Shown one piece after another: positions 1 to 8,236 of a stretch of DNA of 64,000 bases. How positions within the stretch are numbered: the stretch's first letter is position 1; each line of letters begins with the position of its first letter. This DNA comes from Campylobacter concisus (GTDB lineage Bacteria; Campylobacterota; Campylobacteria; Campylobacterales; Campylobacteraceae): positions 1 to 64,000 of the forward strand of contig NZ_PPCG01000073.1 of assembly GCF_002913745.1 (NCBI RefSeq), in the 5' to 3' direction. A model generated the notes under the pieces. The model saw nothing but the letters and a program-made list of their open reading frames with translations. It was not told where the DNA came from and made no database searches. The position numbers and the translations under genes were made by a program.

Positions 1-21
1 GTAAATTTATATATTTTTAAA

Positions 22-27
22 TATAAT
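22..27 (+). promoter_or_regulatory. rnpB: -10 box of the rnpB promoter
   Basis: A perfect TATAAT lies at 22-27. This places transcription start near 33-36, exactly where the P1 helix of RNase P RNA begins. The preceding bases are the AT-rich, T-rich tract typical of Campylobacter sigma70 promoters, which lack a strong -35 box. Confidence 0.65.
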
Positions 28-30
28 CAC

Positions 31-358
31 GCTCTGGCACGGTAAGCGGTCGCTTTTGCATCTTGCAAAAGAGGAAAGTCCGAGCTGCGATAAGACAAAG
101 TTCCATCTAACGGATGGCTAGGGAAACCTAAGGGATAGTGTAACAGAAAGCAAACTTCCGCCTTGGCGGTAAAGGTGAAACGGCGGGGTAAGAGCCCACC
201 GGCACGCTTGGTAACTTGCGTGGCCATATAAACCCAACTTGCAGTAAGAAGGGATGGTTTTGGTCTTATATTAAAACCCTTCGCTAGAGCTTGTTTGTAA
301 AAGCAAGCGTAGATAAATGATCGCTCAAGACAGAACTCGGCTTAACGCCGTGCCCCCC
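31..358 (+). ncRNA. rnpB: RNase P RNA (M1 RNA, type A)
   Basis: This is the catalytic RNA subunit of RNase P, which matures tRNA 5' ends. The hallmark segments are in order: GAGGAAAGTCCG near 71-82, the ACAGAAA element near 143-149, and near 309-340 AGATAAATGATCGCT followed by ACAGAACTCGGCTTA. The ends pair: GGCACGG (36-42) with CCGTGCC (348-354) forms helix P1. The exact 3' end is uncertain because the RNA runs into a run of nine C at 353-361. Open reading frames within this stretch are artefacts of the structured RNA. Confidence 0.96.
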
Positions 359-361
359 CCC
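353..361 (+). repeat. Homopolymeric C9 tract at the 3' end of rnpB
   Basis: Nine consecutive C follow the last G of the P1 helix. The first two C (353-354) take part in P1 pairing; the other seven lie in the 3' trailer. In Campylobacter, G/C runs of eight or more are classic slipped-strand hypervariable sites, so tract length may vary between cells. No protein-coding frame is affected here. Confidence 0.8.
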
Positions 362-403
362 TAAATTTAGAGTAAATTTTAATTAGTTAGTAAATTTGAA
401 ATA

Positions 404-443
404 TTTTCAAGACAAAACCGGCAAATTTGCCGTGCCTTGAAAG
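404..443 (-). terminator. Long hairpin between rnpB and the flagellar operon, likely terminator
   Basis: A perfect 14-bp palindrome (CGGCAAATTTGCCG, 419-432) sits inside a longer inverted repeat whose outer arms are TTTCAAG and CTTGAAA. Read on the minus strand, the inner stem is followed by GGTTTTG, so it could end the flaG-fliD-fliS transcript just after the last stop codon at 456. It may act in both directions, because rnpB converges on it. Confidence 0.6.
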
Positions 444-455
444 TTTGGTATTAGA

Positions 456-683
456 TTAGTTTTTTACGTATTTTTGAGCTTTTTGTAGTTTTGTAAGCTC
501 GTTTTGGATGTGTGAAGATTTAGTTTTAAAAAGCTCTATCGCACCGCCTATTAGCGCTTGTGCTTCTTGAGCCGAAGCTAAGCTTTTAAACATATCTTTG
601 CTAAAGCTTTGTGATAGTGCAGCTAGCTTTCTTGTATCTTCGTTTATTAACGCTAGCTTAAATTCATTGATCCAGCTATTCAC
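456..683 (-). CDS. Small protein after fliS, possible FliT-like flagellar chaperone
   Basis: A 75-residue, mostly helical, charged protein is encoded as the last gene of the flaG-fliD-fliS operon and overlaps the 3' end of fliS by 8 nt. In many bacteria the gene after fliS is fliT, the export chaperone for the cap protein FliD, and C. jejuni has a small hypothetical gene in the same place. Size, helix content and position fit a FliT-like role. I see no decisive FliT motif, so the functional name is inference. It is followed by the hairpin at 404-443. Confidence 0.8.
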   Translation of the reverse strand: MNSWINEFKLALINEDTRKLAALSQSFSKDMFKSLASAQEAQALIGGAIELFKTKSSHIQNELTKLQKAQKYVKN

Positions 684-1047
684 CTGATGTTACCTCCCTC
701 CATGCTTCTGATAACTGCTTTACGACATTTGTTACTTCATTTAGCGCGTTAATATCATTTTGGATATTTGCCATAGCAAGAAGCTGCATCTGCCTTGTAT
801 AAAGTCCGCTAAGGTAGTGAGCCACGTCGCCTTGAGAATAATCAAGCGAGTTTAAAAGCTCGACAAAGATAGCGTTTGCTCTGTTTATATAATAGACTTT
901 TTTCTCTATATCTCCAGCTTCGATCGCTTTTTTGGTGCGAAATATAAATTTCAAAATTCCGTCATAAAGCATTTCTATTAATTTAGTCGGGGACTCGATG
1001 CCCCCGAAACTCGACTGTGCGTATGCACTATATGCACTTTGATTCAT
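676..1047 (-). CDS. fliS: Flagellar export chaperone FliS
   Basis: This 123-residue protein matches FliS in length and layout. It has an N-terminal YSAYAQS segment, a LIEMLYDGILKFI helix at about residues 22-34 and a central NRANAIFVELLNSLDYSQGD segment, all typical of the four-helix chaperone. FliS binds the C-terminal end of flagellin in the cytoplasm and prevents early polymerisation before export. It sits 9 nt downstream of fliD, with GAGAGAAA before the ATG, and is co-transcribed with flaG and fliD. Confidence 0.96.
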   Translation of the reverse strand: MNQSAYSAYAQSSFGGIESPTKLIEMLYDGILKFIFRTKKAIEAGDIEKKVYYINRANAIFVELLNSLDYSQGDVAHYLSGLYTRQMQLLAMANIQNDINALNEVTNVVKQLSEAWREVTSGE

Positions 1048-1056
1048 TTTTCTCTC

Positions 1057-2817
1057 TTATTTTCTACTGTTTATCTCAGCATCTATCATTGATTTTAGAG
1101 TTGAGAACTGATTTTCTAAACTTGCGATGATAGAGTTATACTTGATGAAGCGCTCTTGCATCGTTGTATATTTCTCATCTAAAAGCTTTTGAGTGCTCTC
1201 TTTATTTTTAGTGATAGATTCACTCTCGTCTTTTAGCTGATTTTGCATAGCGATCATAGTGCCTTTCTTACCAACAGCGCCATCAAGCATATTAGCTAGC
1301 TTTGTAAAAAGACCGTCAGTTTTTTTAGTCACTGGATTTACAGTGGCTTCGCTCATACCAAGAGTTGCTAGTGCAGAAGCTTTGCCTTTTACCTCGATAT
1401 TTTCGCCATCGCTTCTTTTTAAGATGATCCTCTTGCCGCTTTGATCAAGGCTAGCTGTGACACCGTCGATGCCAGCGTCATTGATAGCTTGTTGAAGCTT
1501 TAGAGCGTTGTCCTCTGGCGCCCCGCCAGCTGCGGTTGAAAATATAACTGACTTACCATTTATCGTAAGATCGCCAGCTTGGATATTTAACGCACCTGCG
1601 CTAACGGTTGAGTTACCCATGTAGCTTATCGGCTCAGTCTTGCTTGAACCCATAAAAAATTTCTGAATTTCTTCCGGATCTTTGCTAAGAGCTGCGTTAA
1701 ATTTATTTAGATCAAGCTGAAGCTGACCGTCTTTATCTGGCACTATGCCAAATTTACTTAGCGCTTTGCCTTCGCTATCTTGACCATTTACTAGACGTCC
1801 GATGTTTGATCTAAGGCTTGAAATTTCGCTCACACCTTGGAAAGTGCCAGCACCTTTTTCTTCGTCATATTTTGTAGCGATCTCAAGGTTCATAGTCATT
1901 AAGTTGTAGTCTTTTATAAACTCTTCAACCGCTTTTACGACCTCTTCAGTGTTTTGAGAGATGCTTACGTTTGTCTTGCCAGTCTCGTTTAGCGTGATAT
2001 TTACACCCGGTCTTAGATCATCAAAGCTGTTTTTATCTCTTTTGATATTTACGCCGTTATATGTAAATTCCGCATCTTGCGCTTTTAGAATTCTATTTTT
2101 CTCCAAATTTGATGTCATCTTTGGCGAGCCATCAGGATTTGTTAGCGCTGTGCCGTGCTCGTCTGTATCTTGAAACTGCGTATCATCCCAGCCAAGCTTG
2201 TCTAAAATGCCAGCTGTGTCGTTTGAAATTTTGATAGTCTGTGTAGCGCCAGTGCTGCCTGATTGAAGCATTATTTGATTTGGTTTATCGCCACCAACAT
2301 TTAAAATTCTAGCTTGCAATTTACCGCCACTTACGTCATTTATCTTATCAACGATATCTTGATACGTTGTAGATCTTGTCACGCCGATAGAGAATTTTTG
2401 TCCATCGATCTCAACATCAAACGAGCCAGTATTTGTCGCACCCACCATGCTTGAAGAATTTTTGAAATTCGTGCTTTGAAATGTATCTTTTTGAGCAAGT
2501 TTTTGCACGTCGATACTAAAGCTTTGCACGCTAACGCCGTTTGCAGCAGAAGCTGTGACGCTTTTGCCAGCGTTATTTGTATTTCTTTTTAGATAGAGTG
2601 CCTCGCCGCCAAGTGTTTTGCCACTAACATTTACGTTGCTAACAAGAGTTTTTAGAGCCGCAAGGTCCTTTTGCTTAAGCTCATTTTTCTCCAGCCTTGT
2701 TGTAAGTGGTTTGATCTGTCCAGCCTCATCAGCCTCTTTTAGTTTCTTGATAAGCTCGTCGTTTAGGCCGCTATTTTTTGTACCGATGCCTAAATTTGTT
2801 ACGTTACCTACTGCCAT
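1057..2817 (-). CDS. fliD: Flagellar filament cap protein FliD
   Basis: This 586-residue protein is the hook-associated protein 2 that caps the filament and guides flagellin insertion outside the cell. The N terminus (NVTNLGIGTKNSGLNDELI) and the residue 30-60 coiled-coil segment with repeated Leu-Lys match FliD_N. The C-terminal 200 residues form the second conserved coiled-coil region ending in a MIDAEINSRK tail. The central part is long and polar, as expected for the surface-exposed, variable domain. It is preceded by flaG with a 2-nt gap and GAGAG as ribosome binding site. Campylobacter FliD is usually about 640 residues, so this one is on the short side. Confidence 0.96.
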   Translation of the reverse strand: MAVGNVTNLGIGTKNSGLNDELIKKLKEADEAGQIKPLTTRLEKNELKQKDLAALKTLVSNVNVSGKTLGGEALYLKRNTNNAGKSVTASAANGVSVQSFSIDVQKLAQKDTFQSTNFKNSSSMVGATNTGSFDVEIDGQKFSIGVTRSTTYQDIVDKINDVSGGKLQARILNVGGDKPNQIMLQSGSTGATQTIKISNDTAGILDKLGWDDTQFQDTDEHGTALTNPDGSPKMTSNLEKNRILKAQDAEFTYNGVNIKRDKNSFDDLRPGVNITLNETGKTNVSISQNTEEVVKAVEEFIKDYNLMTMNLEIATKYDEEKGAGTFQGVSEISSLRSNIGRLVNGQDSEGKALSKFGIVPDKDGQLQLDLNKFNAALSKDPEEIQKFFMGSSKTEPISYMGNSTVSAGALNIQAGDLTINGKSVIFSTAAGGAPEDNALKLQQAINDAGIDGVTASLDQSGKRIILKRSDGENIEVKGKASALATLGMSEATVNPVTKKTDGLFTKLANMLDGAVGKKGTMIAMQNQLKDESESITKNKESTQKLLDEKYTTMQERFIKYNSIIASLENQFSTLKSMIDAEINSRK

Positions 2818-2819
2818 TT

Positions 2820-3215
2820 TTAACTCTCCTTGTCAAAAAGTATTCCGATACTTTCTTTGAAATACTCGCTGATTTTTATAGCTTCTTTGCTCGGAAGCTG
2901 TGTTATTTCTTCGCCTGTTTTGGCGTCTTTTACTTGCACTACCATTAAATTTAACTTCTCGTTGTAAGCAAATCTTACATTAGTATCGAGCTGCTGCATC
3001 TGATAGTTTAGCCTATCAGTGACCTCTCTTGTTTTTTTAGCAAGATCCTCGTTGCTAAGTTCGTCAAGCTCGTTAGCATCCTTTGATTTGCCATTTTTGT
3101 CGGCATTTACTTTGACATCAGAGTGCTCGATAGGTCTGCTGTCTATCTGACGCTGAGCCGACGTGCTCATATTTGCATCAAGTGTTTGATTTGCCGCTGC
3201 TTTAAAAATTTCCAT
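2820..3215 (-). CDS. flaG: FlaG family flagellar protein
   Basis: This 131-residue protein has a variable N-terminal half. The conserved FlaG segment covers about residues 70-120: Leu-rich helix, then LDTNVRFAYNEKLNLMVVQV followed by DAKTGEEITQLPSKEAI. FlaG proteins sit upstream of fliD and influence filament length; the exact biochemical role is not settled. The start codon has AAGGAG 7 nt upstream. It is the first gene of the operon and has a sigma28-type promoter 35-60 nt upstream. Confidence 0.93.
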   Translation of the reverse strand: MEIFKAAANQTLDANMSTSAQRQIDSRPIEHSDVKVNADKNGKSKDANELDELSNEDLAKKTREVTDRLNYQMQQLDTNVRFAYNEKLNLMVVQVKDAKTGEEITQLPSKEAIKISEYFKESIGILFDKES

Positions 3216-3249
3216 AGTTTTGCTCCTTAAAACTTACGCTAGCTCCTAC

Positions 3250-3274
3250 ATCGGTAAAATTTTAAATTCCTTTA
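3250..3274 (-). promoter_or_regulatory. Sigma28 (FliA) promoter of flaG-fliD-fliS
   Basis: On the minus strand a TAAA element (3271-3274) is followed by exactly 15 nt and ACCGAT (3250-3255), matching the epsilonproteobacterial FliA pattern TAAA-N15-(G/A)CCGAT. The flaG start codon lies about 35 nt downstream. The same architecture occurs before flgM and before the NlpC/P60 gene in this window. Confidence 0.72.
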
Positions 3275-3334
3275 GTATTTATATAAATTTTTGATTATTT
3301 AGGTTAAAATCTAGCAAAATTTATAGGACGGGAT

Positions 3335-3679
3335 ATGAAAATTTCATTTGAATGCGACTGCATTTTGCTGCAAAAGACCTTGCTGCTTTTTTGTGGAAAT
3401 TTAGCCGCTCATCATAAGGATTGTGATTTTGTAGTAAGTGACCGAGAGATCGTCACAAAAAAACCGCTATTTATAATAGGTAAGGACGCTCACCTTTCTC
3501 ATCCATTCACAAGAGCCACTCTTCTTGATACTCTCGAGGAGTTTTACTCAGCCACGCAAATTTCAAAGGCAAAAGAGCCAGATCAGATAGTAAATGAAAA
3601 GAGTTTGGAGCAAAAAGTATCACTTTTAATAGATAAATTTAAAGCTGATCTGCTTGAAATTTTAAGGGCAAATCAGTGA
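3335..3679 (+). CDS. Conserved hypothetical protein upstream of rsmD
   Basis: A 114-residue soluble protein with no signal peptide or membrane segment. The N-terminal half is Cys/His-rich (Cys-7 and Cys-9, then an AAHHKDCDF segment) and the C-terminal 40 residues are predicted helical. I do not recognise a family. The stop overlaps the GTG start of rsmD (GTGA), so it is translationally coupled to the methyltransferase. A hypothetical gene is found in this position before rsmD-flgI in C. jejuni as I recall. Function unknown. Confidence 0.85.
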   Translation: MKISFECDCILLQKTLLLFCGNLAAHHKDCDFVVSDREIVTKKPLFIIGKDAHLSHPFTRATLLDTLEEFYSATQISKAKEPDQIVNEKSLEQKVSLLIDKFKADLLEILRANQ

Positions 3680-4242
3680 AGCTTTATACCAAAATTTCAA
3701 GTGGTAAATTTAAAGGCAAAAGGCTTGAGCTACCAAGTCTAAGCACGACTAGAAGCACAAAAAGCATCGTAAAAGAGTCCTTTTTTAACGTCATTAGAGA
3801 TGAAATTTACGCACTTACATTTATAGAGGGCTTTGGCGGAAGCGGCGTGATGGCAAGCGAGGCTGTTAGCAACGGAGCGCGCGAGGCTATCGCTATCGAA
3901 AAAGATAGAGCCGCTTTTAAGATCACGCAAAGTAATCTTGCAAGCCTGCAAAGTCCAAATTTAAAATCTATAAATGGCGACAGCTTTGCGCTTTTGCCGG
4001 ATCTTGTAAATTCGCAAAATGGCAAGGTTTTACTCTATCTTGATCCGCCATTTGACATAAGGGCTGGCTTTGATGTTATCTACGAAAAGCTCGTAAATTT
4101 GATCTCACAGCTAAAAAAAGAGAAAATTTATATGATAGTTTTTGAGCATAACAGCGACTTTAAATTTGGAGATGAAATTTCTGCGTATAAGCTTGTTAAA
4201 TTTAAAAAATTTGGAGCTACTTCTCTCTCTTATTTTCAGTAA
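3676..4242 (+). CDS. rsmD: 16S rRNA (guanine966-N2)-methyltransferase RsmD
   Basis: This 188-residue Rossmann-fold SAM methyltransferase modifies G966 of 16S rRNA. The N terminus has the RsmD pattern (SSGKFKGKRLELPSLSTTRS then VKESFFNVI). Motif I is degenerate (FIEGFGGSGVMASEAVSNGA) and the catalytic (D/N)PPF motif appears as YLDPPFD at about residues 120-126. It starts with GTG, overlapping the previous stop by 4 nt. It is followed by the flgI promoter and is not obviously part of the flagellar operon. Confidence 0.9.
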   Translation: MKLYTKISSGKFKGKRLELPSLSTTRSTKSIVKESFFNVIRDEIYALTFIEGFGGSGVMASEAVSNGAREAIAIEKDRAAFKITQSNLASLQSPNLKSINGDSFALLPDLVNSQNGKVLLYLDPPFDIRAGFDVIYEKLVNLISQLKKEKIYMIVFEHNSDFKFGDEISAYKLVKFKKFGATSLSYFQ

Positions 4243-4246
4243 AAAT

Positions 4247-4264
4247 TTGGAACATCTTTTGCTT
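4247..4264 (+). promoter_or_regulatory. Sigma54 (RpoN) promoter of the flgI operon
   Basis: TTGGAAC followed by TTTTGCTT gives the invariant GG (4249-4250) and GC (4261-4262) separated by exactly 10 nt, the -24/-12 signature of RpoN. It lies about 36 nt before the flgI start codon. Rod, ring and hook genes of Campylobacter are mainly RpoN/FlgSR-dependent, so the location fits. Confidence 0.75.
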
Positions 4265-4299
4265 TAAAAACCTAAAATAGCTAAATTTTAGGAAAAAAT

Positions 4300-5352
4300 A
4301 TGAATAAATTTTTATCTTTTGTAGCAGCTTCAGTGATAGCTACTTCAGCCTTTGCTACGCAGATAAAAGAGCTTGCAAACATCGTTGGCGTAAGGGATAA
4401 CCAGCTAATAGGCTATGGTTTAGTCGTCGGACTAAACGGCACAGGAGATGGCTCAACGTCAAAATTTACGATCCAGTCGCTATCAAACATGCTTCAAGGC
4501 GTAAATGTCAAGATAAATCCAGATGATATCAAGTCTAAAAACGCAGCTGCTGTTATGGTGACAGCAAAATTGCCTGCATTTGCAAGACATGGCGACAAGC
4601 TTGATATAGAGATATCATCTATCGGCGATGCAAAAAGCTTGCAAGGTGGCACCCTTCTTATGACCCCACTAAAAGGCGTTGATGGCGATATCTACGCTTT
4701 GGCTCAAGGACCTCTAAGTATCGGTGGCAAGAGCGCAGGAAGAAGTGGTGGCAACCACCCAACCGTTGGCACTATCTTAAATGGCGCCCTTGTGGAGCGT
4801 GAAGTCACTTACGATATCTACAACCAAGACAGCATCAAACTAAGCCTAAAAGATACAAATTTTAAAACCGCTCTTGATATCCAAAACGCCATAAATGCAA
4901 ACATCTCAGACGATACAGCAAAGGCGATCGATCCAAGAACGGTTATCGTTAAAAAGCCAGATGATGTTAGCATCATCGAGCTTGCAAGCGCTGTGCTTGA
5001 TCTTGATGTCGAGTATAAGCCAGATGAGAAGATCGTAGTTGATGAGAGAACTGGCACGATAGTTAGCGGTATAAACGCGGTAGTTAGTCCAGTCGTGATA
5101 ACTCATGGCGCTATAACTATAAAGATAGAGCCAAATAGCTACGAAGAGGCAGCGCAAAATGATGTAAATATAGGTAGCGACACTTCGGTGGCTCCTAGTC
5201 AAAATTTACTTAAAATTTCAGGCGAGAAAACAACCGTTGCAAACGTGACAAGAGCGCTAAACAAGCTTGGTGCAACACCAAGCGACATCATCTCGATACT
5301 TGAAAATTTAAAACGAGTTGGCGCGATACAAGTCGATCTGGAGATAATATAA
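4300..5352 (+). CDS. flgI: Flagellar P-ring protein FlgI
   Basis: This 350-residue protein forms the periplasmic P-ring around the flagellar rod in the peptidoglycan layer. It has a clear Sec signal peptide with cleavage after AFA at residue 19. The family signature follows: [29 protein letters not shown], and later [14 protein letters not shown] and [10 protein letters not shown]. The C terminus ends in the expected [18 protein letters not shown]. Length is typical. The stop overlaps the flgJ start by 1 nt (TAATG). Confidence 0.97.
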   Translation: MNKFLSFVAASVIATSAFATQIKELANIVGVRDNQLIGYGLVVGLNGTGDGSTSKFTIQSLSNMLQGVNVKINPDDIKSKNAAAVMVTAKLPAFARHGDKLDIEISSIGDAKSLQGGTLLMTPLKGVDGDIYALAQGPLSIGGKSAGRSGGNHPTVGTILNGALVEREVTYDIYNQDSIKLSLKDTNFKTALDIQNAINANISDDTAKAIDPRTVIVKKPDDVSIIELASAVLDLDVEYKPDEKIVVDERTGTIVSGINAVVSPVVITHGAITIKIEPNSYEEAAQNDVNIGSDTSVAPSQNLLKISGEKTTVANVTRALNKLGATPSDIISILENLKRVGAIQVDLEII

Positions 5353-5651
5353 TGCAAATAGACAACACCCTAGCACTAAATTCATATAGTGACATCTCAG
5401 CAAACAAGATAAAAAATGCAAATACCAAACAAGATGCACTTTTGAAAGAGCAAACTGATGCTTTTGAAGCATTTATGGTAAAAGCTGTTCTTGATATCGC
5501 TTTAAAAGAAGATGACAAGAACTCACTCTATCCAAAAGCCGCTGGCAGTGACATTTACAGGTCTATGTATAACGACGCTATGAGCAAAGCTTTGAGTGGA
5601 AATTTAGGTTTTTCAGAACTTTTATACGATTTTTTGAAGAGAGACTCTTAA
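5352..5651 (+). CDS. flgJ: Single-domain FlgJ rod-binding protein
   Basis: This 99-residue protein corresponds to the N-terminal rod-binding domain of Flg[19 protein letters not shown], then [17 protein letters not shown] and a Gly-Leu helix. The C-terminal glucosaminidase (muramidase) domain of enterobacterial FlgJ is absent, as is normal for Campylobacterota, so a separate enzyme must open the peptidoglycan for rod growth. It overlaps flgI by 1 nt and is followed by a sigma28 promoter for flgM. Confidence 0.93.
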   Translation: MQIDNTLALNSYSDISANKIKNANTKQDALLKEQTDAFEAFMVKAVLDIALKEDDKNSLYPKAAGSDIYRSMYNDAMSKALSGNLGFSELLYDFLKRDS

Positions 5652-5672
5652 GTAAATTTATATTTTGCCGAT
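5648..5672 (+). promoter_or_regulatory. Internal sigma28 (FliA) promoter of flgM
   Basis: TTAA (5648-5651), 15 nt, then GCCGAT (5667-5672) match the FliA pattern seen upstream of flaG. It lies inside the flgI operon, in the only sizeable gap, 30-55 nt before flgM. It would let sigma28 raise expression of its own anti-sigma factor. Confidence 0.68.
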
Positions 5673-5709
5673 GTAGTGATATAAACATTTTATTTTAAGA
5701 GGTATGGAT

Positions 5710-5913
5710 ATGATAACTCCTTTGAACCAAAGACCAAACTACCAGGCAAATACGCTAAATAAAAATAGCGATGCTAGAGTTGAAAATGAAAACAAAGAAG
5801 TAAAAACAAACGAAAACGCAAAGGTAAAAGAGATAGCTGATGCAATAGCAAATGGCACCTATCAGGTAGATATCTCTAAAACAGCAAAAGCTGTGGCTGA
5901 TGCGTTGCTATAA
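5710..5913 (+). CDS. flgM: Anti-sigma28 factor FlgM
   Basis: A 67-residue, low-complexity N terminus (Asn/Lys/Glu-rich) is followed by a C-terminal segment VKEIADAIANGTYQVDISKTAKAVADALL, the conserved FlgM helix that binds sigma28. FlgM holds FliA inactive and is exported once the hook-basal body is complete. I chose ATG 5710 over ATG 5704 because the AAGAGG at 5697-5702 is 7 nt from the former and only 1 nt from the latter. It sits between flgJ and the chaperone gene flgN. Confidence 0.9.
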   Translation: MITPLNQRPNYQANTLNKNSDARVENENKEVKTNENAKVKEIADAIANGTYQVDISKTAKAVADALL

Positions 5914-5929
5914 ATTTAAAGGAATTTAA

Positions 5930-6361
5930 ATGATAAAGAAGCTTTTGGACGAGGCCATAGGCGAGCTAGACGAGCTTATAAATTTAACGATGCAAGATAT
6001 CGCCAATATAAAAGAGGCGAAGCACTCAAGCGTTGATGAGAGTGTGAAGAAGAAAAATGCTCTCGTGCGCGCTTTTGAAGATACTAAAAGAGCTTTGGAT
6101 AAAGAGCTTTTAAGGGTTTCAAAAGAGAGTGGCACTACGACACTTGCAAATGTTTTAGATGATGAAGTGAAGTCAAAGCTAGTGCTTATGCGTTCAAAGC
6201 TTGAAATTTTGCATAAAGTAAATAAAGAATATGCAAGACACGTCGTTGTTATTAAGGAATTTTTTGACTCGCTTAGCAAAAAAGTCTTTGGTACTCAGAC
6301 TAATGAATACGGACAAGACGGCAGCGGCACAGATAATAATTTTTACAAATCAAGGGTTTAA
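5930..6361 (+). CDS. flgN: FlgN-type flagellar chaperone
   Basis: This 143-residue, highly helical cytoplasmic protein has the FlgN_N-like layout: a long N-terminal coiled helix (LLDEAIGELDELINLTMQDI) and a C-terminal section ending in a flexible Asn/Gly-rich tail. FlgN chaperones the hook-junction proteins FlgK and FlgL. AAGGAATTTAA precedes the ATG. It lies directly before flgK with a 3-nt gap, the usual arrangement. Sequence conservation in this family is weak, so context carries much of the call. Confidence 0.85.
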   Translation: MIKKLLDEAIGELDELINLTMQDIANIKEAKHSSVDESVKKKNALVRAFEDTKRALDKELLRVSKESGTTTLANVLDDEVKSKLVLMRSKLEILHKVNKEYARHVVVIKEFFDSLSKKVFGTQTNEYGQDGSGTDNNFYKSRV

Positions 6362-6364
6362 CAA

Positions 6365-8236
6365 ATGGCTAATATCTTTATGTCATTAGGTACAGGCGTT
6401 TCAGGGCTAAATGCAGCCCAAGTGCAAATAAGCACAACCGGAAACAACATCACAAACGCCGATAGTAACTACTACACAAGACAACGTGTAGTCCAGTCTG
6501 CATCTCCAGCGATGAACACTGTTCCTGGTGGCGTTGGCACAGGTACGCAAGTAGATACCGTGACAAGGCTTCACGATGAGTTTGCCTATTCAAGATTAAA
6601 ATATTCATCATCAAATTTAGAAAATACAGGCTATAAGCAAAGAATTTTACAAGAGGCGACAAAATACTTCCCAGACCTAAAAGATAACGGCATGGTAAAA
6701 GATATACAGGAGTATTTTGCAGCGTGGAATAACTTCGCTTCAAACCCAGACGAGGGCGCTCAAAAGGTAAATTTGATAAACAAAGCTAGCGTTTTAACAG
6801 CTAGCATCAATCGCTCATCAAAGATGCTTTATGATATGCACACGCAGATAGATGAGACTATAAAGATAAATATAAACGAGATAAACTCACTTGGCAAGCA
6901 AATAGCAAATATCAATAAACAAATTCAAAGAGTTGAATCTGGCGCAGACGCTGGCATCAAGATAAATGCAAACGATCTTCGTGACAAGCGTGATGAGCTC
7001 GAGCTTGCTATGTCAAAGCTAGTAAATACAGCTGTTTATAAAAGCGATCTAAAAAGCGAGTCAAGGATAGATACAGGCATAAGCGATCAAGGAAGATACT
7101 ACAACCTAAATATCGGCGGTGTGAGCATCGTTGATGGCGTAAATTTTCATGAAATTTCTATGAGCTCAACCGAGAGTGGGCAATACACAAAAATTTATTA
7201 TGAAAGAGAAGATGGCAGACGCATCCCTATGGAGGAGAAGATCACAAATGGCAAGATAGGTGCCGCGCTTGATCTTAGAGGCCGCAACTACGAGCCAGAT
7301 AATGATAAATTTAGCGATGGTATCATCCAAAAATATATCGACAATCTAAATACATTTTCAAAAACTTTAATAACTAGCACAAATAACGTCTATGCCGAGT
7401 CTGCGGTTGAAATTTCAAACTCAGATCCGATCAGCTACCTAGAAAATGACAAGACGCTGATGAACCACGACAACAGCATAAGAAACGGCAGTTTTGATGC
7501 TATCGTTTATGACAATAAGGGTAACGTAGTAGCCAAAAAGACCATCGAGATAAACGGCACAACGACGATGAATGATACAAAATACGGCAACTCTGTTGTG
7601 CAGGATTTTAACTCAAATTCAGACGATAATAACGACAACAACATGTTAAATGACGTTGATGACTTCTTTGAAGCGTCGTATTTTTATGATAAAAACACGC
7701 ATCAAGGCACATTTGCGCTCATACCAAAGCAAGCTCAAGGGCTTTATAGCATCTCAATAGTCGATCACGGTACAAATTTCCCAGGCGTTGTTGGTATCAA
7801 TAGATTTTTCTCTGGCACAAACTCAAATACAATAGGCATCAATCAAAATTTCACTCAAGATCATACAAAGCTTCGTGCTTACTCAAAGCCAGTCGTGGGT
7901 AATAACGAAGTTGCAAACAAGATGATCCAGCTTCAGTACCAAAAGCAGACATTTTACTCAAGTGGCACTGCGCTTGATAGAGATGAGACGATCGAGGGGT
8001 ATTATCGCTATTTCACGACCGATATGGCGAGCGATACCGAGGCGAACAACACTATCCACGACACAAACACATCTTTGCAAAGGACTGCTGAAGAGGAATT
8101 TCAATCAACAAGCGGCGTAGATACCAACGAAGAGCTTACAAACCTAATCCGCTTTCAAGCAAGCTACGGCGCAGCAGCAAAGATCATTACAACCGTTGAT
8201 CAGATGCTAGACACGCTTCTTTCACTAAAACAATGA
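6365..8236 (+). CDS. flgK: Flagellar hook-associated protein FlgK (HAP1)
   Basis: This 623-residue protein is the first hook-filament junction protein. The N terminus carries the conserved axial-protein motif (GVSGLNAAQVQISTTGNNIT, then NADSNYYTRQ). The C terminus has the matching heptad segment with LTNLIRFQASYGAAAKIITT and VDQMLDTLLSL. The middle includes the FlgK domain with Gly/Asp/Asn-rich loops. Length is normal for Campylobacter. The last codons overlap the start of the next gene (ATGA). Confidence 0.97.
   Translation: MANIFMSLGTGVSGLNAAQVQISTTGNNITNADSNYYTRQRVVQSASPAMNTVPGGVGTGTQVDTVTRLHDEFAYSRLKYSSSNLENTGYKQRILQEATKYFPDLKDNGMVKDIQEYFAAWNNFASNPDEGAQKVNLINKASVLTASINRSSKMLYDMHTQIDETIKININEINSLGKQIANINKQIQRVESGADAGIKINANDLRDKRDELELAMSKLVNTAVYKSDLKSESRIDTGISDQGRYYNLNIGGVSIVDGVNFHEISMSSTESGQYTKIYYEREDGRRIPMEEKITNGKIGAALDLRGRNYEPDNDKFSDGIIQKYIDNLNTFSKTLITSTNNVYAESAVEISNSDPISYLENDKTLMNHDNSIRNGSFDAIVYDNKGNVVAKKTIEINGTTTMNDTKYGNSVVQDFNSNSDDNNDNNMLNDVDDFFEASYFYDKNTHQGTFALIPKQAQGLYSISIVDHGTNFPGVVGINRFFSGTNSNTIGINQNFTQDHTKLRAYSKPVVGNNEVANKMIQLQYQKQTFYSSGTALDRDETIEGYYRYFTTDMASDTEANNTIHDTNTSLQRTAEEEFQSTSGVDTNEELTNLIRFQASYGAAAKIITTVDQMLDTLLSLKQ

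Noticed and set aside
27-227. 66-codon open frame on the minus strand
   Set aside because: It lies wholly within the structured RNase P RNA gene and has no ribosome binding site or protein features.
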